Shown here: positions 1 to 6,781 of the stretch, piece after piece
How positions within the stretch are numbered: position 1 is the stretch's first letter
Layout: the number at the start of each line of letters is the position of its first letter
Position numbers and translations under genes: made by a program
Notes under the pieces: model-generated
Told to the model about the DNA's origin: nothing
The model's database searches: none
The model's input: the letters and a program-made list of their open reading frames with translations, nothing else
NCBI GenBank assembly: GCA_046727435.1
Contig: JBKPCR010000352.1
Location: 1 to 15,907 of the forward strand
Origin: CAVPRW01 sp046727435 [NCBI: bacterium]
Lineage (GTDB): Bacteria > Tectomicrobia > Entotheonellia > J063
Length of the DNA: 15,907 nucleotides
Reading direction: 5' to 3'

Positions 1-1
1 G

Positions 2-43
2 CTGCACCACACGACGGAAGGCACCCCCCAGGGTGGCGTAATT
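2..43 (+). pseudogene. Group II intron reverse transcriptase, left fragment (ends at GTPQGGVI)
   Basis: The frame starting at base 2 reads LHHTTEGTPQGGVI and then loses RT similarity, meeting a stop at about base 71. GTPQGG is the most conserved motif of group II intron and other retroelement RTs, just before the YADD catalytic block. The expected continuation, SPLLANI, is found about 2 kb downstream at 2040, after the serine recombinase element. I infer that this is the upstream half of one RT gene split by that element. The gene's 5' part lies outside the window. The motif is seen directly; the single-gene interpretation is inference, supported by the shared GTAAT core. Confidence 0.75.
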
Positions 44-62
44 ACACTTCCTACAAAGTTGC
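38..62 (+). repeat. Putative attL: GTAAT core plus left inverted arm
   Basis: Core GTAAT (38-42) is followed by an arm overlapping it, ATTACACTTCCTACAAAG..., that is an imperfect inverted copy of the arm at 2017-2038. The DNA on the left is RT coding sequence. This fits attL of a serine integrase. Confidence 0.6.
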
Positions 63-198
63 CAAAAATGTCGTAGAGTTCTCGACGAGCATCCCGCGCG
101 AACAGCTTCGACCCGCTATGGGGCCGGGTTTTTGGGCGCACCTCTCACGGTGGTGAAGCCTGACGCCATCCCAACGGAGCGGGAGCGAGGAGGCCGTC

Positions 199-402
199 AT
201 GGCACATCGAGAACTGAAAACGACCAAGGTGATGGAGGTCAGCGTCATGTTTGAGCCGAGCCGCGTCAGCCCCGCCTGTGTCGCGCAGGCATATGAGCAG
301 GTGGTCCCGAGCACACGGCGCACCACCTCGCAATCTGCCGCGCTCGGGCAGGGAGCATGCGGCAGGCAGATGCTACGCGTAGGAAGGAGGTCGGCCTCAT
401 GA
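199..402 (+). CDS. Small hypothetical protein upstream of and overlapping the recombinase gene
   Basis: This is a 67-residue ORF with a good ribosome binding site (GAGGAGG near 187-193, about 5 nt before ATG 199). A second in-frame ATG lies at 247 (MFEPSRVSPACV). Its TGA overlaps the recombinase start as ATGA (399-402), the arrangement of translationally coupled genes. The N-terminal half (ELKTTKVMEVSVMFEPS) looks like a normal protein and the C-terminal third is Arg/Ser-rich and low in complexity. I do not recognise a domain. Lying inside the integrative element, it may be a recombinase accessory factor such as a directionality factor, but that rests only on position. It could also be a leader peptide. 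Confidence 0.5.
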   Translation: MAHRELKTTKVMEVSVMFEPSRVSPACVAQAYEQVVPSTRRTTSQSAALGQGACGRQMLRVGRRSAS

Positions 403-2033
403 ACACCATCCAAGCCGCCATCTATGCCCGGGTTTCGTCGGCGCGCCAAGCGGAAACGCAAACGGTTGCGAGCCAGGTGGCCGCGTTGCGGGAGCGCGTC
501 GCGGCCGACGGTTTGCCATTGCCCGAGGCCCTGCAGTTCATTGATGAAGCCTAGAGTGGGGCCACTCTGGTGCGGCCCGCGCTGGAGCGGTTGCGCGATC
601 TGGCCGCCGCGGGCGCAGTGGACCGGCTCTATGTGCATTCGCCCGACCGGCTGGCCCGCAAATACGCCTACCAAGTGCTGCTGGTCGATGCGTTTCAGCG
701 TGCTGGGGTGGGAGTGGTCTTCTTGAACCGGGAGTTGGGCCGGAGTCCGGAGGACGACCTGCTGCTGCCAGTGCAGGGCATGATGGCAGAATATGAACGG
801 GCGAAGATCATCGAGCGCCATCGGCGCGGCAAGCGTCATGCGGCCCGGGCCGGCGCCGTGAATGTGCTGAGCGGTGCGCCCTATGGGTACCGCTACGTCC
901 CCAAGTATGCCGGGGGTGGGCAGGCCTGCTATGAGATGGTCCCCGACGAAGCCCGCGTGGTTGGCCGCGTGTTCGAGTGGGTCGGCCACGACCGCTTGAC
1001 GATTGGCGAGGTCTGTCGCCGCCTCACGCGGGCGGGCGAGAGGACTCGCACCGGCAAGACTGTCTGGGATCGCAGCGTCGTGTGGGGGATGTTGAAGAAT
1101 CCCGCGTATATGGGGACGGCCGCGTGTGGGAAGATACAGCAGAGGCCCTTGCGGCCACGACTGCGCGCGCAGCGGGGGCGCCCGCTGCAGCCCCGGCGTG
1201 CGGTGTCCACCCGGGATGTCCCTCCGGAGGACTGGATCACGATTCTAGTACCGTCGCTCGTCGAACCGGCCCTCTTCGTGGCGGTTCAGGAGCAGTTGCG
1301 GGACCATCAACACCACGCCCGGCAGTCGCGCCGCGGCGCGCTGTACTTGCTCCAAGGCTTGGTGCAGTGTCAGCACTGCGGCTATGCATACGACGGGAAA
1401 CGCCTCAGCCCAAGTGCCCGCAAGGGTAGACCCCGGGCGTATGCCGATGACCGGTGCCTGGGAACAGACGCCTACCGTTTTGGGGGCGAACGGGTCTGTC
1501 AGAATACCCAGGTGCGGACGGATCTGCTGGATTTGGCCGTGTGGCAGGAAGTCTGTGTCCTGCTGGCCCAGCCCGAGCGGCTGGCGGAGGAATACCGGCG
1601 ACGGGTACATGCCGACGGCTCCACCAAGCGCACGACCCTCACCACACTCGAGGCCCAGCTGGGCAAGCTGCGGCAGGGACTGGCGCGGTTGATCGACAGT
1701 TACGCTGAGGCGCTTATTGAAAAGCATGAGTTTGAACCCCGGATCACCCGGCTCCGCCAACGCATCGCCCATGTGGAAGCGCAGCGCCAACAGATGGCCG
1801 AGCAGACGGCTCTGGACACCGACATGCGTCTGATCATTGGGCGGTTGGAAGACTTTGCAGCACAGGTCCAAGACGGGTTGGCAGAGGCTGATTGGAGCCG
1901 GAAACGGGAGATGATTCGTGCCTTGGTCAAGCGTGTGGAGGTGGCCCATGACCACGTCAAAGTGGTGTTTCGGATCGAACCACGCCCAAGTGATCCCAGC
2001 CCTGAAAAAAAAGTTTGCAAGATTGTAGGAGGA
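399..2033 (+). pseudogene. Large serine recombinase, interrupted by an in-frame TAG at 552
   Basis: The start ATG 399 follows a strong AGGAAGGAGG site at 381-390. Residues 1-51 (IYARVSS, with the nucleophilic Ser) give the N-terminus of the resolvase catalytic domain. A TAG at 552-554 stands where the family has Tyr (FIDEA-x-SGATLVRPAL), and the same frame continues without a break. Then come the rest of the catalytic domain (DRLYVHSPDRLARK; EYERAKIIERHRRGK), the Recombinase domain (APYGYRY... to about 1150), the zinc beta ribbon (CQHCGYAYDGK at 1368-1400) and a coiled coil (about 1640-1900). The zinc ribbon normally carries YYRC; here it is DDRC (1446-1457). A GTG at 570 could restart translation but would lack the catalytic Ser. 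The frame has no stop of its own before the attR core and runs into RT sequence. It would catalyse integration and excision of the element; as written it is inactive unless UAG is suppressed. Confidence 0.85.
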
Positions 2034-2038
2034 GTAAT
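2017..2038 (-). repeat. Putative attR: right inverted arm plus GTAAT core
   Basis: The minus strand reads ATTACTCCTCCTACAATC..., matching the left arm at 18 of 22 positions. Core GTAAT is at 2034-2038. The RT coding sequence resumes immediately to the right (ATC AGC CCA TTG, I-S-P-L). Confidence 0.6.
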
Positions 2039-2939
2039 CAGCCCATTGTTGGCGAATATCGCCCGTGATGGACTGGCCAAACAGCTGGGGAAAGGCTACC
2101 GGGTCGCCCGGTAGGCCGATGACATCGTCGTGATGGCAAAACGCCTGCCCGCTATCGAGCAGGCGTGCCCCGTGGTCCCAGCCGTTCTCGACGAACGGGG
2201 TCTGGCGCGCCATCAGGAGAACACCCGCATGGTGCAGCGGACAGAGGGCTTGGATTGTCTCGGGTTGCCTGTGCAGATGCGAGGGCAGCAACTCCTGATC
2301 ACGCCCCAGAAACAGAAGGTGCAAGCACTACTTCAGGAGGTCCGGTCATGGCTGAAAATCCATCAGACCGTCGCTGCAGAAGTCGTGATTCGCCATCTGA
2401 ACCCGCTCATCCGAGGCTGGGCCATGTACTACCGCCAGGTGGTGAGCCAACACACCTTCCAGACAGTGGACGACTACATCTGGAGAGCGCTGTGGTGTTG
2501 GGTGGAACGCCGGCACCCCAAGAAACCGAAGCGGTGGGTCTACCGCCGATACTTCGAAGGCGGGAAATACGGCGCCACGTTCGATACGGAAAGTCGGGAT
2601 AGACGTGGCAAGACCATCCGTCTCCGACTCGAAAGGATGCCTGCCATTCCCATCATCCGCCACGTGAAGGTGAAAGGCAGCGCGAGCCCGGACGATCCCG
2701 CCCTGAAAGCGTATTGGGACAGCAGGCGCCTCAAGATGGGTCGTCAACGCTTGGCCAAAGGCGGCACGCTCTCTGGGATAGCCGAAGCCCAGCGTTGGCA
2801 ATGTCCGGGGTGTGGACAAACCCTGTGCGATGGACAGGAGGTCCATCGCCATCACCTCATCCCAGTACACGCCGGGGGCAGGGACGAAAGAGGGAACCTC
2901 CAATGGCTCCATGCAGCATGTCATCGCCAACGACCCTAA
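2028..2939 (+). pseudogene. ltrA-like: Group II intron RT/maturase, C-terminal part with HNH domain; TAG in the YADD motif
   Basis: Starting at the right junction, the frame reads GGVISPLLANI, then AR-stop-ADDIVVMAKR. The catalytic YADD is therefore TAG-A-D-D (TAG 2112-2114) in an otherwise open frame. The usual stretch between SPLLAN and YADD is shortened. After it come the RT thumb and maturase domain X (LNPLIRGWAMYYRQVVS; VDDYIWRALW; HPKKPKRWV) and an HNH endonuclease domain (CPGCGQ...HRHHLIPVHAGGRDERGN..LHAACH) ending at TAA 2937-2939. Such proteins splice their own intron and drive target-primed reverse transcription. This copy is broken three ways: split by the recombinase element, an amber in the active site and an internal deletion. 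It was presumably a standard intron-encoded protein of about 450-600 residues. Confidence 0.88.
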
Positions 2940-2967
2940 CAAGGCGTCACTGCCGGTCAATCGGCTT

Positions 2968-3001
2968 GAGCGGCAGGCGGGGAAACTCGCACGTGCTGTT
3001 C
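2968..3001 (+). ncRNA. Group II intron domain V (RT-bearing intron)
   Basis: A 34-nt hairpin with the hallmarks of domain V: GAGCGGCA pairs with TGCTGTTC over 8 bp including wobbles, the AGC triad lies near the 5' end, and a GCG/CGC distal helix is capped by a GAAA tetraloop. It lies 28 nt after the maturase stop, where domain V belongs. Confidence 0.82.
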
Positions 3002-3041
3002 TTAGGGGAGGAGGCGATGGTGACACCGCCTCCTTACCCGA
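3002..3041 (+). ncRNA. Group II intron domain VI and 3' end
   Basis: After domain V comes a stem (GGGGAGGAGGCGAT / CACCGCCTCCTTACCC) with an unpaired A in the 3' strand, ending CCGAC near 3041. This matches the typical domain VI with its branch-point adenosine. The exact 3' splice site is estimated from the usual ending, not proven. Confidence 0.65.
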
Positions 3042-3132
3042 CCGTCCGCTCCCGCTTCCGGCAGCAGCTGAGGCGCAGCGTTGGACTAACCCGCATCGGC
3101 GGGGGAGGGGGTGCGGGGCTGGGGAAGCGGTG
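3042..3132. other. Short GC-rich spacer between intron end and IS91-type gene
   Basis: These 90 bases hold no gene I can support. The sequence GTTGGAC at 3080-3086 fits the R' consensus of an attC site, but I found no partner box, so I do not call one. Confidence 0.3.
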
Positions 3133-4311
3133 ATGGCCAAGCGTATGGTGCAGCACATTTTCCCGGCCGGCTATGCGGCCTTCGCGCAGGGCCACCGGCT
3201 GCCGGACTATGTGCGGCGGGCGGCGTGGGCGATCCTGGTCTGTCGGACGGCCGTGCTTGGTGGTCATATCCAGGCCTGCCCGGAGGGGCATATCGAGCGG
3301 GTCTGGTACCACTCGTGTCGCCACCGGCGGTGTCCCTGGTGTGCGTGGCGGCAAGTCGAGCGCTGGCTGAGCCGCCAGCAGGCTCGCCGGCTGGCCTGTG
3401 ACCATTAGCATGTGATCTGTACGCTGCCGGACGAACTGCGCGGACTTTGGCTGGCCAACATCACGGTCATGACGCAGCTGTTGTATGCCACCGTGCGGGA
3501 GACGCGGTGTGAGCTGCTGGGCGATGAGAAGTATCTGGGGGCCCACCCTGGGATCATTGCCGCGCTACCCACCTGGAGCCAGACGCCGGTGTTCCATCCG
3601 CATCTGCATGGTCTGGTGACCGGTGGTGGGCTCACGGACGAGGGGCAGTGGCGGGCGGTGCGGAACGGGTTTCTGCTGCCAGCGCGGGTGGTGATGGCAG
3701 TGTTGCGGGGCAAGCTGCTGGCCGCGCTGCGCCGGGGGGTGGCGCACGGCGAGCTCATGCGGCCGGAGGGCAGGAGCGGCCAGCCGCTGGAGAAGCTCCT
3801 CAACACGCTCGGCCGCCAGACGTGGCATGTGCACATCCGGGAGTGGGATGCCCATGGAGCCGGGGTGCTCACCTCTGTGGCCCGCTCCCTCCGCGGAGGC
3901 CCCATCTCCAATACACGCGTGGTCTCGTGCGCGCACGGGGAGGTCACCTTCCGCTACCGGGTGCATGGGGAGGGGGCCGACCGCCAGCCGAGGGGCCTGA
4001 TGACCCTGCCCATCGCGGAGGTTATCCGGCGGTATCTGTGGCACGTCCCAAAGCCTGGCACCAAGGTGGTGCGTGGCTATGGGCTGTCTGCGCCGACCAA
4101 GTGGGCGGCATTGGCCCGATGCCGGGAGCCGTTGGGGCCAGGCCCGGTGGTGAGGGCAGCAGTGCTTGATTGGCCGACGGCTTGCAGCCAGTGGGGGGAA
4201 GAGCATCCCGCACGGTGTCCGCTGTGTGGGCGTCTCCTTGTCTGCAGCGGTGTGATGCCACGCTCCAGTGGGCCCCCCGCAGTAGCTGTTCGTGGGGCGA
4301 GCGTGGCATGA
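3133..4311 (+). pseudogene. IS91-type HUH transposase, amber-interrupted and missing its catalytic tyrosines
   Basis: The start ATG 3133 has only a weak ribosome binding site. Residues 1-91 carry the N-terminal zinc-binding region (CPEGHIERVWYHSCRHRRCPWC). TAG 3406-3408 then falls exactly where these transposases have Tyr (ACDH-x-HVI.TLPDEL). The frame continues with the HUH motif HPHLHGLVTGGG (about 3598-3633) and the transposase C-terminal domain to the TGA at 4309-4311. IS91 enzymes cut and join single-stranded DNA through tyrosines in a YLxRY block preceding a GGPI-like sequence. Here that block reads SVARSLRGGPI (about 3873-3905), with Ser at both expected Tyr positions. So even with readthrough the enzyme should be inactive. 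The ends of the insertion sequence were not identified. Confidence 0.85.
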
Positions 4312-4539
4312 ACCGCGTGCGCGGCGTGCGCCCGCGCCGGTCGGTGGGGTGGTGTGTCCTGCCGTGCCCGCGCAGCGGTATGGCGACAGCTTCGACGGGC
4401 GCAACAGCCCTCCCATACGTCCATCATGCGACATCCGATGGGCTGTTCCGGTCGCTCCCCTGACGTGAGGGCGGGTTCCAGGCAGCCGGGCCCGCTATAA
4501 ACTCCATAGCCAGGAGGTGCGTGACTCGGTGAGCGGGTA
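4312..4539. other. Gap between the IS91-type remnant and the first attC
   Basis: No gene is supported in these 228 bases. They should contain the 3' end of the IS91-type element and the tail of the cassette that ends at the attC beginning at 4540. Reading frames here are short and look like chance. Confidence 0.3.
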
Positions 4540-4629
4540 GTCCAACCAGGCGTTGAAGCGGACCGCGGCCGGCTCGGGGGGTTCGTCTGGGCGTTGGTCT
4601 CGCGGCCGCTTAACGCTAATTCGTTAAGC
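4540..4629 (+). other. attC: Integron attC site 1
   Basis: R'' is GTCCAAC (4540-4546) and R' is GTTAAGC (4623-4629). The inner boxes pair as GCGTTGAAGCGG with CCGCTTAACGC. The pairing is perfect except for one extra G in the left half, which is the extrahelical base that orients attC recombination. The central part is a variable GC-rich loop. The orientation is the same as in the later sites, so cassettes read left to right. Confidence 0.75.
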
Positions 4630-4778
4630 CGCGTAGGCGACTCATAGTGATTGGTGTATCAGTGAATCATCTCCACCTACACGTCGGCGAACACCTCGCG
4701 TGGCTTGCCACTGGCGTTTGATGGCTGGATCCGACAACGTCGCGGGCGAGCCGAAGGACGAAAACACGGCTTAGAATC

Positions 4779-4815
4779 ATGCTGTGCGCCAGTGTGATCA
4801 GTCAGTGCACAGCAT
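4779..4815. repeat. 9-bp inverted repeat downstream of the minus-strand gene
   Basis: ATGCTGTGC (4779-4787) and GCACAGCAT (4807-4815) are perfect inverted arms around a 19-nt loop that itself holds TGATCA. It lies just past the 3' end of the minus-strand ORF and could be a transcription terminator, although no clear T tract follows. Confidence 0.4.
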
Positions 4816-4829
4816 GGATTGTCGCGGAT

Positions 4830-5183
4830 TTAGCGGGGCCGACAGGGGCGGCAGTGGACCGCACGGTGACCGGGCCAATCATCGTGTCGCCAGTACGTCG
4901 GCCAATGCTCATCGCCACGGCGAACTGGGGACGAATCGTGGACCAGAAGCGCAACACGCCCCCCATCCACCAAGCGCATGCGGTGATAGGGGTTTATACC
5001 AAAGATTCCTTCGATCGCCGGGGACACGTCCACCATGCGTTCCGTTGGCATGACAATCGTCAATGAGTCGTTCCGGCCTGGTTCCGGCGTGACGATCCTC
5101 TGCCGAAGTGCGTGCGACCACTCACCGGCCATAGCCTCAATGAACGGCGCAAACGTGAGGAACAAAGCATCCCTTCCTTCCAT
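4830..5183 (-). CDS. Hypothetical cassette protein on the minus strand
   Basis: 117 residues starting at ATG 5183 behind a good ribosome binding site (AGGGGAGG, about 5 nt upstream on the minus strand). The middle (MPTERMVDVSPAIEGIFGIN then PYHRMRLVDGGRVALLVHDS) reads like a normal folded protein. The last 25 residues are rich in His, Trp and Arg and look less natural, and another minus-strand frame there continues with a smoother sequence (VTVRSTAAPVGPAKSATIHA). A frameshift near the 3' end is therefore possible. I recognise no domain. It faces against the cassette direction, so it would need its own promoter. A plus-strand ORF occupies the same bases but has no ribosome binding site. Confidence 0.45.
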   Translation of the reverse strand: MEGRDALFLTFAPFIEAMAGEWSHALRQRIVTPEPGRNDSLTIVMPTERMVDVSPAIEGIFGINPYHRMRLVDGGRVALLVHDSSPVRRGDEHWPTYWRHDDWPGHRAVHCRPCRPR

Positions 5184-5442
5184 GCGACCTCCCCTTCATA
5201 CGTCCAAACACTCCTACGTCGGGCGTGGGTGCTCCGCGCCCGCCTACATGTTACCACCTGATCATCGCGAAAAAGTTATTTAATGTCAATATCTTACCTA
5301 TATCAACACTCATCAAGAGTGATACGTGGGCCGTGACCCCTAGTGCCCTCACGACGAGTAGATCCGCGGATACACCGTGGTCATGGAAGTTCACTAGCTT
5401 ATCCATCCAGCCAGTGGTATTCTTATGGCCGAGGAGGTAAGC
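5184..5442. other. Intergenic region between divergent minus-strand gene and toxin-antitoxin pair
   Basis: This is about 260 bases with an AT-rich stretch at 5270-5310 in otherwise GC-rich DNA. It is the natural place for divergent promoters of the minus-strand gene and the antitoxin operon. I did not find a convincing -35/-10 pair. Confidence 0.35.
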
Positions 5443-5640
5443 ATGACGACGATCACGATTACGCTCCCTGATGACCACCTGGTCAAGCTGAAGGAGATGG
5501 CCGCTCGCTTGGGTGTCACCCCCGAAGACCTCGCTCGGGTCAGCATCGAAGAGCTGCTGAGCTGCTCCGAAGACGGAGTTCAGCGTGCCATCACGTATGT
5601 TCTCACGAAGAACGCGGAGCTGTATCGGCGACTGGCTTAA
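5443..5640 (+). CDS. Antitoxin of a Doc-type toxin-antitoxin pair
   Basis: The best start is ATG 5443, directly behind GAGGAGGT (5431-5438); an upstream in-frame ATG at 5425 lacks such a site. The 65-residue product starts TTITITLPDDHLVKLKEMAARL, the beta strand plus helix layout of ribbon-helix-helix DNA-binding proteins, followed by GVTPEDLARVSIEELL and a short acidic and helical tail. It most likely binds its own promoter and neutralises the toxin with its C-terminal tail. Its TAA overlaps the toxin ATG by one base (TAATG), so the two are translationally coupled. Small toxin-antitoxin operons are classic stabilising cassettes of large integrons. The pairing is firm from the arrangement; the fold is an inference from sequence pattern. 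Confidence 0.8.
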   Translation: MTTITITLPDDHLVKLKEMAARLGVTPEDLARVSIEELLSCSEDGVQRAITYVLTKNAELYRRLA

Positions 5641-6035
5641 TGCACTATCTCACCCTCGCCGAAGTCCTGAAACTCCACCGCCAGGTCATCGAGCACTCAG
5701 GCGGCGCCCAGGGCATCTTTGATCTGCGCGCCCTTGAGTCAGCCCTTGCCCAACCCCACATGACGTTTGACGGTGAAGAGCTTTATCCCTCCCTGGTGGA
5801 GAAAGCTTCTGCGCTTGGGTTCTCCGTGATCAAGAATCATCCGTTTGTGGATGGGAACAAACGCACGGGCCATGCGGCCATGGAAACATTTCTGGTGCTG
5901 AATGGCTATGAGATCAGTGCCTCCGTTGATGAACAAGAGCAAGTGATTCTCCGAGTTGCGACTGGTGAAACGGCGGGTCAAGAGTTCACGGCATGGCTGC
6001 GTGCGCATGTTGTGCAGAAACGGCAGCCGCTGTGA
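5640..6035 (+). CDS. doc: Doc-family (Fic-fold) toxin
   Basis: 131 residues with the complete motif HPFVDGNKRTG at about residues 66-76, the Doc version of the Fic signature HxFx(D/N)GNKR. Early residues (LTLAEVLKLHRQVIEHSGG and then GIFDLRALESALAQP) are typical of Doc proteins, and the length matches the family. Doc proteins transfer phosphate, rather than AMP, to EF-Tu and stop translation until neutralised by their antitoxin. The catalytic His, Asn, Lys and Arg are all present, so this copy looks intact. It ends 13 nt before the R'' box of attC 2, the normal position for a cassette gene. Confidence 0.9.
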   Translation: MHYLTLAEVLKLHRQVIEHSGGAQGIFDLRALESALAQPHMTFDGEELYPSLVEKASALGFSVIKNHPFVDGNKRTGHAAMETFLVLNGYEISASVDEQEQVILRVATGETAGQEFTAWLRAHVVQKRQPL

Positions 6036-6048
6036 GGCTGGAAGTGCG

Positions 6049-6212
6049 GCCTAACCTCTCGCCAGACTGTGTGAAAACTCAATTTTTCAAAAATGTGCCT
6101 CAATAAAACCAATGGGTTACGCCGCCCAAAGGGCCAGATTTCGGGGTTTTCACACAGTCTGTCGCTGCAGCGGACGCGCTTGACAGCGCGCCGCTGAGCT
6201 TTTGCGTTAGGG
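6049..6212 (+). other. attC: Integron attC site 2, split by a MITE
   Basis: R'' is GCCTAAC (6049-6055) and R' is GTTAGGG (6206-6212). With the MITE and one TCGC removed, the site becomes a normal ~62-bp attC in which GCTGCAGCGG pairs with CCGCTGAGC, again leaving one extra G on the left. The insertion separates R'' from L'', so the bottom-strand hairpin used by IntI would carry a 103-nt extra arm. Confidence 0.8.
6063..6161. mobile_element. MITE-like element, copy 1 (99 bp)
   Basis: Perfect 16-bp terminal inverted repeats, CAGACTGTGTGAAAAC at the left and its reverse complement at the right, flanked by a 4-bp duplication TCGC (6059-6062 and 6162-6165). It has no coding capacity. Copy 2 at 11109-11207 is the same length in the opposite orientation. 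The arms and inner flanks are conserved and the centre has diverged. It presumably depends on a transposase encoded elsewhere. Confidence 0.88.
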
Positions 6213-6227
6213 GCCAGAGGAAAGCAA

Positions 6228-6545
6228 ATGAACGACGATGAGCAGATCATCCCGAGTGGCCCGTTCAAAGGGAAGAAGGTTCAGTTCGCGCCTACCACGG
6301 GGATCGATATGTTCTTGGAGATCGCTGAGGATTTTATGAGACGCATCTTTGCGTTTGAACCAGGCGAATACCTCGTCACCGATGAATCGAGTCTTTTTGA
6401 TTTCACGGGTGTAGAGCAGATGGAACTCTCTGATATCCATCAGAAGATTCAGGAGGTATACGATCTGGATGTTTCAGACATCCCCTCCGGAAACTTGCTG
6501 GAGATTTTCATGCGACTACACCGTAGAACGTATGGTGCGCCGTGA
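6228..6545 (+). CDS. Small acidic hypothetical cassette protein
   Basis: 105 residues from ATG 6228 behind AGAGGAAA; it starts 16 nt after the R' box of attC 2, as cassette genes do. The product is acidic, with no signal peptide or membrane segment. Recognisable blocks are EPGEYLVTDESSLFDFTG and IQEVYDLDVSDIPSGN, followed by a helical end (LLEIFMRLHRRTYG). These resemble hypothetical proteins common in integron cassettes, but I know of no assigned function. About 125 bases separate its TGA from the next R'' box and I see no gene in them. It appears intact. Confidence 0.8.
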   Translation: MNDDEQIIPSGPFKGKKVQFAPTTGIDMFLEIAEDFMRRIFAFEPGEYLVTDESSLFDFTGVEQMELSDIHQKIQEVYDLDVSDIPSGNLLEIFMRLHRRTYGAP

Positions 6546-6670
6546 GAGCGAATTCCTCGAACGCAGGTATGCACCGGACGTACAATACCCGTAAGAGGTC
6601 GCGCGTCGGTAGATGAGACATAGGGGAGGTCAGCTTGCAGTTCAACCGGCTTTGACAGAGATGAATCGGC

Positions 6671-6781
6671 CCCTAACCAGGCACTGAAGTGGACGGGGGG
6701 GCCAGCGCAGCTGTGCAGCCCGGTGGTGCAGGCGGAGGTCAGGGGTGGTTTCGCCCCCGCCGCTTACTGCGAGCGTTAGGG
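6671..6781 (+). other. attC: Integron attC site 3
   Basis: R'' CCCTAAC (6671-6677) and R' GTTAGGG (6775-6781) are perfect complements. GCACTGAAGTGG pairs with CCGCTTACTGC with two mismatches and one extra G on the left. The 111-bp site has a long central region and ends directly at the start of a group II intron. Confidence 0.82.

Larger units (their letters stand above)
38..2038 (+). mobile_element. Serine-recombinase integrative element inserted in a group II intron RT gene
   Basis: The edges are set by the interrupted RT frame. The left junction is ...GGTGGC-GTAAT-TACAC and the right junction is ...GGAGGA-GTAAT-CAGCC, so a 5-bp direct repeat (38-42 and 2034-2038) bounds the element. Just inside, 41-62 and the reverse complement of 2017-2038 match at 18 of 22 positions. 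That is what is expected when the two half-sites of a large serine recombinase attP flank an integrated element. The cargo is only a small leader ORF and the recombinase. The element is probably immobile now because its recombinase carries an amber codon. Confidence 0.72.

Noticed and set aside
51-989. Long minus-strand ORF (312 codons) over the recombinase start
   Set aside because: It is the antisense of the recombinase and its leader, with no ribosome binding site and no recognisable domain. Long antisense frames are common in GC-rich genes.
1245-2324. Minus-strand ORF of 359 codons
   Set aside because: It runs antisense to the recombinase and the RT remnant. The sense frame has clear domains, while this one has none.
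3060-3090. Possible attC right half (GTTGGAC at 3080) beside the end of the first intron
   Set aside because: No matching R'' or L'' partner could be found, so it does not qualify as an attC.
3565-4434. Minus-strand ORF of 289 codons opposite the IS91-type gene
   Set aside because: Shadow of a GC-rich coding frame. The composition (Pro, Arg, His rich) is typical of antisense and no motif is present.
4779-5066. Plus-strand ORF of 95 codons in the first cassette
   Set aside because: It lies opposite the minus-strand ORF, which has the better ribosome binding site and a more natural sequence. The plus-strand start has no ribosome binding site.
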